Position numbers and translations under genes: made by a program
Notes under the pieces: model-generated
The model's database searches: none
What the model saw: the letters and a program-made list of their open reading frames with translations, nothing else
Told to the model about the DNA's origin: nothing
Assembly (NCBI RefSeq): GCF_001704415.2
Contig: NC_030816.1
Coordinates: 77,641,713-77,705,712 of the forward strand
Source: Capra hircus
Taxonomy: Eukaryota; Chordata; Mammalia; Artiodactyla; Bovidae
Reading direction: 5' to 3'
DNA length: 64,000 nucleotides
In this document: positions 55,764-64,000 of the stretch, one piece after another
How positions within the stretch are numbered: the first letter of the stretch is position 1
How the letters are laid out: each line of letters begins with the position of its first letter

Positions 55764-57599
55764 ACTTCTAGCCAAAAATTAAAAATAATACTCTTTCACT
55801 ATTGTAACAACTTCATCACCCTAATTTGATCATTTGGTGGAAGGGTATATAAGAATACTCTGTACCACTTTTGCTGTTTTCTGGTGGAAACCTTACCCTT
55901 CTGGAAATGAGACCATCTAGACATGCAGAACTTGAGATGAGCGAGAAGACACGAGTTCCCCAAGTGGATCACTAAGAGCGAAGACAAACAGGTTTTCCTA
56001 ATGCTCCTCTTTCATTCCTAGGCCGTATAGAGGACATTGCATAACCACAATGGGTATTTATTTAATGTTCACTGTCCATTCTAAAGGATGATACCCCATC
56101 ATTTCAAGGTCTCATCTTTAAGCCAGCACCTCAGCTGCACTTTGAGAAGATGCATTGAAAATTTTCATGACAGCTGTGAAGAGGGAATAGGAGATACTTC
56201 CAGATCTATTTTATATATGTGATCTTGGTGGAGTAATTATTCTTAGTTGAGTTACTTAAGAATAATATGTACTCTCAGTTAATTATAAGTAGATACAATG
56301 GGTACAGATAGGGCTATATTAAGGAACTATGTGAAATCCAAGATAATAACATTTATTTTTTAAGTCGAAGTGAGAACGCAAGTGATTTCTAGAATGTGTA
56401 AATATTATTTAATCAGTAAATCACTAAGGATCCAAGGGCACAGAAGATGAATTCGTGAAAGATCCATAAGCCACAGTGTTCCTGCCTTCATGTTCAGCCT
56501 AATAAAAAGTAGACTCCAGACTCTGGGAAGCATGTTCATATATTCGTTCTTCATTTATTTATCATATATTATTTTAACAGGTACTCTTGCTTAAGATGTC
56601 TGAAGTACAGTTTCTAATAGGAAAAATGTGACCTACAAAGAGATGATGATAAGAGATAAGAAAATAAATGAGACATGGCCTGGAGCAGGGATGGGGTAGG
56701 GGAGGAAAAGTATTAGACTAATAATGTTCAAAACTTTTTAGAAAAAAAAAAGATGTTATCTCATTTTCTCAGAGCAAGGACCATAGATGTGCTTTTATTA
56801 CTCAGTACAGATAAAGAAATTGCCATGCATTTTTAAATCTCAGGGCAAGTTTTGAAATCAACCTTTTCTAATTCGAGTATAAGAACCTAAAAATGAAAAA
56901 AGCCTGGTTGTTATTTACAACCCAATTGCAAACGGCAACTTGCAACTTAATTTTTTAATTACAAACCCAATGTGAGTTGAGAACTTTAGAAGATATACGA
57001 CCTCTTAGGAGCAGATAGAGATTGGAAAACACAACCTAATTAATCAAGCCCTAAACAATCTAGAATTGAGTTTTATTGGGGTTTGTGTGGATGATTGTGT
57101 ATTCCAGTGTACACCAAAGAGACACCTAGGAATTTTTTAAAGTCAGGCATGCTGACAGCTGGCATGATTATTTTCATTAGTGAATTCCAAGTGGTCTGTT
57201 TCCAATCTCTAAATTTCTTTGGAAATTCTGAGAGCCACTCTTCCTCAGAATCTCCAAAACTAATTTGTAAAGTATTGGGTTATAAAACTCATGTAGTGTT
57301 GATCCTTTATCAAACTGTGCTTGTTCTTTTGTAGTCATCAGGCATTAGAATGTACTTCTTAAATGGGTTATTAAAATGTTGAGATTATATATTTCAAATG
57401 GTCATTAAATGGGCTGTTTAAACACATCAATCAGAGAAATGAGTCATTTTTCTTTTATTTCGTACTTAAAACAATTACATTCAGCAAATCCCAGGCAGTG
57501 TTGGAATGGCTAGATGCATTTTTACACTGACTTTTATTTGAATTTAATGCATTGACTTTAGGTGTAGATTTTCCATGACCACTCTCTTCTCATTAATGA
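55764..57599. other. Single-copy sequence, with a motif-rich patch near 57.4 kb
   Basis: No gene recognised. Near 57415-57450 three motifs cluster: TGTTTAAACA (57415-57424), ATCAATCA (57426-57433) and an AP-1-like AAATGAGTCATTT (57437-57449). A weak match to an old repeat end lies near 56540-56600. Confidence 0.4.
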
Positions 57600-57800
57600 G
57601 ATAGCACAGTCAAGTGCAAAGATTCAGCATCAGGAAGACCTGATCCAGAAATTGCTCTAGTGCCATAGAGAAAGGTCTACATATCACAGCTAAGCTTTAG
57701 TTTTCTAACCTGTAAAGTGAAAATAGCATGTCTACTTACCAGGACAGTTTTCAGGTAGGCAGAGTTGATGTCTGTAACTTTACCGACACATAATTAATAT
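57600..57800 (+). mobile_element. MIR SINE
   Basis: Forward MIR: AAGATTCAGCATCAGGAAGA, TAAGCTTTAGTTTTCTAACC, TGTAAAGTGAAAATAGCATG, CTACTTACCAGGACAG. Confidence 0.75.
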
Positions 57801-59350
57801 TCAATAACACAATATCACAGGAATGGTAGACAATAATGCTCCTTTCTTAAGGTATTTTATATCATCCTGTTTTCTTGACAGGACTAATGCTAGTCATTTT
57901 TCATATCTGCCTTTTGTCATATCTAGCAATTGCACACCTAGCTGTGCAGAGCTATCTACCACTTTTCCTTTCTCTTCCACCCTGCAAAAAAAAAAAAAAA
58001 TTGTCTTAAGAATAAATAAAATTTGCATCAAGAATAAGTTAGTTTTCCAAGTTTTTCTGTTACTCCAGACAAGTATTTTTCCCAAAGGCTCTTTACATTG
58101 TATTTGGTGCTTTAAAGTTGGACTCTTCTACTATCTCTTGCCTGAGTAGCAGAAATATGAGTCAAATATCTGATTTCCTGTGCTCCAAGAAGAGGCTAAC
58201 CAGTATCACACCATCATTACTTTATAAATATTTGTTATTGAGTATCACACCAATTCCTCTGTTTCATGTTCTCTTTATTAAAACATTTCTAAAATTCTTG
58301 AGATATATATCAACTACTGTCTGAAATTTGGAGCTCCTTTCCACATTGCCTAAAGGTTATTGACATTGATTTTTCACTGGCCTAGAAATAATCTTCTAAT
58401 TCTCTATAGAGTACACTTTAAGAGCCTGTTCACTTATATTATTTCTATGTGCATATTAAATGTATATGATTTTAATTATTTTCCATCCCCCACACAATTT
58501 CCATCAGTGATTATAGCGTTGTATTCTGCACCACCATTGATGGAGGGCAATTAAATGTTGTCACAGGGGAATTGGCAAGTGAAGTCACTGCACACACGAG
58601 CAATTATTTTTTAATTTAGAGTCAAAGCCAGTAAATTTTCTTCACACCAAAGGAGCTTTAAAAATCATGCCTACCAACAGCCCAGTGTGAGAAATAATTG
58701 CTTATTCTTATCGATCAACGACATCCAATTTAGAGAGAGTGGGTGCTATAGAATTCCACAGCCATAATTTTGTAAATCATTTTTGAGAAAAGGAAAACAT
58801 TTGCAGCCATGAATGAGTTAGAACTCAAAATAATGGGAAAACAAAAACTGACAAGAAAAAAGTACTATGGGTCAGAAACTAGAAACAAATATACTTGACT
58901 CTGATGTACACCCAGGAGAAGATCCACACTGGGCCAGACCTAGGGGGCTCTGGACACATCCTTATGGATGTCACCATCCTTCATCTCTCTCCCATGAATT
59001 ATTTGCTATTTCTAACTATGCAAAGTTCAGAAAATATTTAAAGCTTACAAAGAGCATGGAAGGTATTTTGCATGGTTCAAGAAATGTTGCACACTTCAAG
59101 GCAAATTATTTCCTTAAAAACAGATTGTCCTCTCCTTCCTTATTTTAGTATGCATTAAATACTTCAGTGTTTCTGCTGCTTATCTAACCCATTCTAAGTA
59201 TAAGTATGTTTATGATCACATAGATCTTCTCTGAAGATCAAGATCTCTTGTGCATGCATGTTTTATGTCATTTTCCTGAGTTGTCACAAATCTCTCATCT
59301 TAACAGATTCGCCAGTTATTACCTATATATGGAGTGGTCGACAGATAATG
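57801..59350. other. Single-copy sequence
   Basis: No gene recognised. A 14-nt A run lies near 57987-58000. The patch at about 58620-58740 is less AT-skewed and keeps three CpGs (TCGATCAACGAC), which may hint at constraint but proves nothing. Confidence 0.4.
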
Positions 59351-59495
59351 ATATGTTTGGATGGTGTCACCAAATCAATAAGACATAAGTTTGAGCAAAC
59401 TCTGGGAGATAGCGAAAGACAGGGAAGCCTGGCATGCTGTAGTCCATGGGGTCACAAGGAGTAGGACACGACTTAGTGACTCAACAGCAACAACA
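59351..59495 (+). mobile_element. BovB LINE 3' terminal fragment
   Basis: GTTTGGATGGTGTCACCAAA through GGGAAGCCTGGCATGCTG to GACTCAACAGCAACAAC, about 145 bp. Confidence 0.9.
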
Positions 59496-60253
59496 ATTCT
59501 CCTGACCAGCCTAGAAAGTCAGTGTAAATTGGGAGGAAATTAAGAACGTTCAAGAGAGCTGTATTCTGTATAACAAAAAATGGTGCAGTTTGTAAAAGAA
59601 TGATACAGTGTGGAGCATTTATTATTAATTTAAAAATGAGCTGAGGGAATTAGAAGCCTTTTAGGAAGAATAGAGAGAAAATGATTGGAACTTGCCAAGA
59701 TTTTAAGTTACTCTGCTTACTTTGTCTTTATGGCCACCAATGAGATGGGAGTTATTCAGTGAGGATACATAGGAAAAAAATAAACATTTTAATTGTTTAA
59801 AATATAGCACATCTTAAACATAGTTTAAAAGCATTTAACATTACCATCATAATAGACAGAGTCTCAGAAATCATCATTACAATTTTAACTGAGAGGTAGA
59901 AAGGGTATAATCAAGATTTTAAATATCTATTTATATAACAGAAGCCAAGAGATCAAATTTTCTTCTGCTCTGTAATTGCTTCAAAAAATCTGAGCTAAAA
60001 AGATAATTTTGTATTCCTTTAGCAGTCAGACATCTGAGAGATATGATCAATCAACGCCAACAAATTAAATTGAATAAAACCTTTCTTATTTAGATAAATG
60101 TCTTCTGAAGGTTTTAATCAGGAAAAGTATAAAAGAAAAAAGAATCTTTTGGGCTTTTGTCTTGGTTCCCTGAAGGACCCTAATAATTACAGGGTACAGA
60201 GTAAAGCAGTGATTATTAAACATAGATATAATATAATTAAATATAGTAGCCTC
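59496..60253. other. Single-copy AT-rich sequence
   Basis: Nothing confidently recognised. Confidence 0.45.
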
Positions 60254-60263
60254 CACACACACA

Positions 60264-60301
<38 letters not shown>
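60254..60301. repeat. (AC)n microsatellite
   Basis: About 24 AC dinucleotides with one CGCG interruption near 60264. Likely length-polymorphic. It lies 10 bp left of the next Bov-tA. Confidence 0.97.
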
Positions 60302-60304
<3 letters not shown>

Positions 60305-60426
60305 TAGTCTGTGTTGCTACTGCTTAGTCGCTTCAGTCATGTTCAACTCTGTGCAACCCCATGAACTGTAACCTGCTGTACTCCTCTGTTCATGGGATTC
60401 TCCAAGCAAGAATACTGAAGTGGATC

Positions 60427-60694
60427 AATCAGTTCAGTTCAGTTCAGTCACTCAGTTGTATCTGACTTTTTGTGACCCCATGAATCATAGCACGCCAGGC
60501 CTCCCTGTCCATCACCAACTCTTGGAGTTCACTCAAACTCATGTTCATCGAGTCGGTGATGCCATCCGGCCATCTCATCCTCTGTCATCCCCTTCTCCTC
60601 CTGCCCCCAATCCCTCCCAGTATCAGGGTCTTTTCCAATGAGTCAACTCTTCGCATGAGGTGGCCGAAGTACTCGAGTTTCAGCTTCAGCATCG
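60427..60694 (-). mobile_element. BovB LINE 3' end, first of a tandem pair
   Basis: AATCAGTTCAGTTCAGTTCA to GAGTTTCAGCTTCAGCATC, where it stops and a second 3' end begins at once. Confidence 0.93.
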
Positions 60695-60881
60695 GTTCAG
60701 TTCAGTCGCTCAGTCATGTCCAACTCTTTGCGACCCCATGAATCGCAGCACGCCAGGCCTCCCTGTCCATCACCAACTCCCGGAGTTCACTCAGACTCAA
60801 GTCCATCGAGTCAGTGATGCCATCCAGCCATCTCATCCTCTGTCGTCCCCTTCTCCTCCTGCCCCCAATCCCTCCCAACAC
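60695..60881 (-). mobile_element. BovB LINE 3' end, second of a tandem pair
   Basis: GTTCAGTTCAGTCGCTCAG to CAATCCCTCCCAACA. Same orientation as its neighbour but shorter and with several differences, so it is a separate copy rather than a recent duplicate. Confidence 0.92.
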
Positions 60882-60982
60882 AGCCAGTCCCTTTTCCATA
60901 GGATCTTCCCAAACCAGGGATCAAACCTGAGACTCCTGAATTGCAGGCAGTTTATTTACCATCTGAGTCATAAGGGAAGTCC

Positions 60983-61344
60983 CCAAAGTCAGTGAAAGAT
61001 CATATATTTCATTTGTCCCAGATGCGGTCCATGCGAGCTGCCTAACTGGTAAATATATTGCATCGTCCAGCTTATTTAAAACATCAAATGCCTGATCCTA
61101 CTATGAGACACCTTTTTTTCATAAATTGCAAGCGGACCCTAAGATCTTTATATTCAAGTTGTGGTGCTGGGCGTGCAGTGAAGATTCATTTCAGAGATTG
61201 TATACCATCAGACAGTCAAGCCTCATTCCACCCCAGACTTGCATTTTTAAAGGTCTCCAAGTAATCTGCATGCACATGACTGTTTGAGAAACAGTGGTCT
61301 ACATTGTTGAGTTTGGGGTTTATCTTGCTTTCAAAACACCCATG
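60983..61344. other. Single-copy sequence with a possible MER5-like end
   Basis: TTGCATTTTTAAAGGTCTCC to TGTTTGAGAAACAGTGG at about 61242-61299 resembles the end of a MER5-type element. The remainder is unrecognised. Confidence 0.45.
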
Positions 61345-61970
61345 TGAACTTCATTCATAACTGCCCAAGTTTGGAAGTAACTAAGATGTCCTTCAGTAGG
61401 TGAATAAATAAATAACTATGTTACATCCAGACAATGGAGTATCATTCATTGCTAAAAAGAAATGAGCTATCAAGCCAGGAAAAGACAAGGTAGAAGCCTA
61501 TATGTATGTTACTAAGTGAAAGAAGCTAATATGAAAAGGTTACATACTGTGTGATTCTAACTATATGACATTCTAGGAAAGGCAAAGCTAGGAAAATATT
61601 TTAAAAAGATCAGTGGTTGTTAGGGTCAAGGAGTGGGGAGAGATGAATAGATAGAGCACAGAGGATTTTTAGGTCAGCGAAAATACTCTGTATAATATAA
61701 TAATGATGAGTATTTGTCATTATACATTTGTCCAAATGCAGAGAATATACAACATCAAGAATGAATCCTATGGGCTACTTGACTTTGGATGATTATGATG
61801 TGTCAATGTTAGTTCATGATTGGTAAGTAGGCACCATTCTGGTGAGCAATGTTGATAATGGGGGAGACTATGCATATGTGTGAGAAAGATGAATACGGAA
61901 CAATTTCTGTAGCTTACTTGCAATTTCGTTGGACACCTGAAATTGTTTTTTAATCTTTAAAAATACCAAA
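61345..61970 (+). mobile_element. Old L1 (L1M type) 3' end
   Basis: CATTCATAACTGCCCAAG, AATGGAGTATCATTCATTGC, CTAAGTGAAAGAAGCTAATA, TTGGATGATTATGATGTGTC, AGCAATGTTGATAATGGGGG, GACTATGCATATGTGTGAG and GACACCTGAAATTG follow the L1M 3' order from the ORF2 end to the tail. Non-coding now. Confidence 0.88.
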
Positions 61971-63366
61971 GTGATCCCAGATTTCAGAAACACTAATCTC
62001 ATCCAATTTCACATTGGTATCTCAACTTCAAAGATGAGAATATCAAATAACATTATTTTTCATAGGCCAGTTGAACTCAGGATAGCAGAGGATTAAAGAA
62101 ATTATAACCAGGAGGCATTTTTGTGTTTACTTACTTTAACTTACTTCTTCTTCAAGATTCTCCCAACTGATGAAACCAGCTGAAAGCATAGACACTCTTT
62201 TGGCAACATTTCGAGAGGAAGATGCCACAGTAATCAGTTACTATAGATTACAGCTAGATGTGAGGAAACTTTGAGAAAATGACATGTAAGGATGAAATTT
62301 AAGATTTTTGAGAAAAAAATCTTATTCCTCAGTTATCAAATGTAGAAAAACTCTGTCCTTAATGTGTTTAGAGTTATTCTAGACAAAGGATTAGTACAAA
62401 TGATCTGGAACCTGGGGCAAGTAAGTGCATTTAGTTAAAAAGCACAAAGCTTGTATATGGAAAAATGTCATGAGGATGAATGACACCAGGTTATCTTTTA
62501 AAACAATTTCTTTTAAACTAAAACTATCTATGTATGAAATTACTCAGCCATCACTGTGCTTACTGAATATTTACTTGTGAAATTATAGATTTCACTTGAA
62601 CTTGATAGATATTTTTCTTCCTTTCCAAATTATTTGCTGTTGGTGCAGAAAGAGCAAAAAGCCATTGGAGTTTCCAAAGACATAGCTTACACATGCAAGC
62701 AAACACTTTTAACAGCTCTCTTCACACCAAAACTTGTGTGCTTTAAGGAACTGAAGGCATTTTTCTTAATTTTTTTTCAGAAGCAGAGTAATAAAATGTA
62801 AAGAACAACAGAACTTGTAGTCATTTCTGACTGTAAGAGGAAAGCACAGAACTTGTGACTGTAAGAGGAAAGCAAGGAGGTTCCCCAGAGACAACTGCCC
62901 GGGATCAATAGATCTGGACTGCATTCAAGTGATTTTGTGTGAACTCAGTGGAAAAGACTGAAGACGGTCACAAAAATAATGTACTGGGCAAGGGCCAAAT
63001 CACCGCAGTGACTAGGGCCAGCAAAATTTGGACAAAGCAAGAAAGAAATCCAGAACAGATCATAACAAATGTAACAACATAGCCAAAGGGCTTTATTCTT
63101 TCCATAAAATCGTAATGAATACTCTTTATAAGTTTATATGTGATTATGATAACATAGACAATTCATATGTGCGTGTATCTGTGTGTGTTGTATGTATATA
63201 CATATGCATTAAAAAAACATATAGGGAGAAAATTGTATTTCTTGTTCATTAATCTTTGTATCCAGGTAACATATCTGAGTTATAATGTGCAAGACAATGC
63301 ATGAGAGAATGAGAATCTAGATTCAGTAAAACGCTTACATTTAAGTGATTTACATTAAAACACTTA
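61971..63366. other. Single-copy sequence with a small duplication
   Basis: No gene recognised. The imperfect tandem duplication at 62808-62873 is listed separately. Confidence 0.45.
62808..62873. repeat. Two-copy tandem duplication with a 10-bp difference
   Basis: 62808-62845 and 62846-62873 share ACAGAACTTGT and GACTGTAAGAGGAAAGC. The first copy has AGTCATTTCT between them, which the second lacks. Confidence 0.92.
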
Positions 63367-63596
63367 CCTTCTTTGTTTTATTGGAGAATAGTTGCTTTAC
63401 AATGTTGTGTTAGGTTCTGCAGTACAACAATGGGAATCAGCTAAATATATACATACAGCCCCTCCCTCTTGAGCTTCCCTCTCACCCCCTCATCCCTCTC
63501 CTCTAGGCCATCACAGAGCACAGAGCTGAACTCCCCGTGCTATGCAGCCTCTTCGCACTAGCTATCTATTCTACACATGGCAGTGTATATATGTCA

Positions 63597-63810
63597 GGCT
63601 TTCCCAGTGGCTCAGCAGTAAAATAATCTGCCTGCAATGCAGGAGACCTGGGTTCGATCCCTGGGTTGGGAAGATCCCCAAGAGAGGGAAATAGCAACCC
63701 ACTCTAGTCTTCTTGCCTGGAGAATTCCATACACAGAAGAGCCTGGTGGGCTACAGTCCATAGGGTCACAAGCGTTGGACATGACTGAAGCAACTGAGCA
63801 CACCCATACT
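63597..63810 (+). mobile_element. Bov-tA SINE in L1, with TSD
   Basis: Full-length copy, GGCTTTCCCAGTGGCTCAG to CAACTGAGCACACCCATACT. TSD AGTGTATATATGTCA (63582-63596) and AGTGTATATATGCCA (63811-63825), 14/15 identical. Confidence 0.95.
63608..63661 (+). promoter_or_regulatory. RNA polymerase III internal promoter (A and B boxes) of the Bov-tA
   Basis: A-box-like TGGCTCAGCAG at 63608-63618 and a consensus B box GGTTCGATCCC at 63651-63661, 33 bp apart as in the tRNA-Glu ancestor. Most other Bov-tA copies here have a changed B box. Whether it is transcribed is unknown. Confidence 0.65.
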
Positions 63811-64000
63811 AGTGTATATATGCCAATCCTAATCTCCCAATTTGTCCCACTCTCTCCTCCAATCCCCTCATCCACATGTCCTTTCTCTGTGTCTGTGTCT
63901 CTATTCCTGTCCTGCAAATAGGTTCAACTGTGTAATTTTATAGATTTCAAATATGTGTATTAATATATGATGTTATTAAAGTGGGAGAATTCTGAAGTGA

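Larger units (their letters stand above)
60312..60982 (-). mobile_element. Bov-tA SINE split by two BovB 3' ends
   Basis: Left part 60312-60426 (TAGTCGCTTCAGTCATG to AAGAATACTGAAGTGGA). Right part from about 60882 (GTCCCTTTTCCATAGGATC, TTGCAGGCAGTTTATTTACC, AAGGGAAGTCCCC). The two are in Bov-tA order, so the BovB sequence was inserted into it. Confidence 0.85.
63367..63981 (-). mobile_element. Artiodactyl L1 3' end split by a Bov-tA
   Basis: Left part 63367-63596 (GAATAGTTGCTTTACAATG, TGTTGTGTTAGGTTCTGC, CATCACAGAGCACAGAGCTG, AGCTATCTATTCTACACATG). Right part from 63811 (CCAATCCTAATCTCCC, CTGTGTCTCTATTCCTG, TGCAAATAGGTTCAACTG). This is reverse L1 3' UTR in consensus order, cut by a SINE. Confidence 0.9.

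Noticed and set aside
60086..60307. Cys-Val or Thr-His repeat peptides
   Set aside because: They are translations of the (AC)n microsatellite.
63624..63645. tRNA-like anticodon stem in Bov-tA (CCTGC...GCAGG)
   Set aside because: This is the decayed tRNA-Glu-derived SINE head. Acceptor and T arms do not form a functional tRNA.
1..64000. CRISPR array, operon or prokaryotic mobile system
   Set aside because: No regularly spaced direct repeats, ribosome-binding sites or dense coding. The repeats are all eukaryotic retroposons.

Overview
This window looks like a gene-poor stretch of a ruminant nuclear genome, almost certainly a bovid (cattle, sheep, goat or relative). The evidence is its repeats. 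It has many copies of the RTE-type LINE BovB and of the BovB-dependent SINEs Bov-tA and Bov-A/BovA2. It also has CHR-2-like tRNA-derived SINEs and artiodactyl L1 3' ends, over an older mammalian layer of MIR, L2, MER5A, L1M and MLT1 relics. I found no host protein-coding gene, rRNA, functional tRNA, CRISPR array or CpG island. Every long open reading frame falls in a BovB copy, in the antisense strand of one, or in a SINE. The remaining short frames are low-complexity and AT-rich, with no recognisable domain.

Layout. 0-5.3 kb: a 5'-truncated BovB, then unique AT-rich DNA, then an MLT1 LTR relic with a Bov-tA in it. 5-16 kb: MIR, L1, BovB, MER5A, L2 split by a SINE, and a BovA2/BovB junction at 10.4-11.8 kb. 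16-19 kb: a MIR split by a 1.6-kb BovB. 20-26 kb: scattered SINEs, an internally deleted BovB, and an L1 3' UTR carrying a 64-bp L1 insertion with target-site duplication (TSD). 26.4-28.0 kb: the best-preserved BovB reverse transcriptase, with one frameshift. 28.9-29.5 kb: a three-element SINE/LINE mosaic. 33.7-38.3 kb: several BovB 3' ends, two of them tail-to-tail. 38.6-39.3 kb: L1 inside L1. 42.2-43.5 kb: L2 split by BovB. 44.4-47.3 kb: a SINE-dense cluster. 50.2-50.7 kb: an LTR-like segment. 53.0-55.8 kb: three nested insertions that reuse one target, including the longest BovB. 60.3-61.0 kb: two BovB 3' ends inside a Bov-tA. 61.3-62.0 and 63.4-64.0 kb: L1 3' ends.

There is no operon-like or pathway relationship here. 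The functional relationship visible is between transposons: BovB encodes the endonuclease/reverse transcriptase, and the Bov-tA/Bov-A SINEs share its 3' end and are mobilised by it. The nesting gives a relative chronology (MIR/L2/MLT1/MER5A oldest, then L1M, then artiodactyl L1, BovB and Bov SINEs). I found no convincing new biological system. The most interesting signals are repeated reuse of one insertion target at 53.0-55.8 kb, two Bov-tA insertions into the same TA-rich spot of two L1 3' UTRs, and a five-unit heat-shock-element-like palindrome at 21.7 kb. Family names come from recalled consensus sequences; edges are by eye and usually good to about 5-20 bp.
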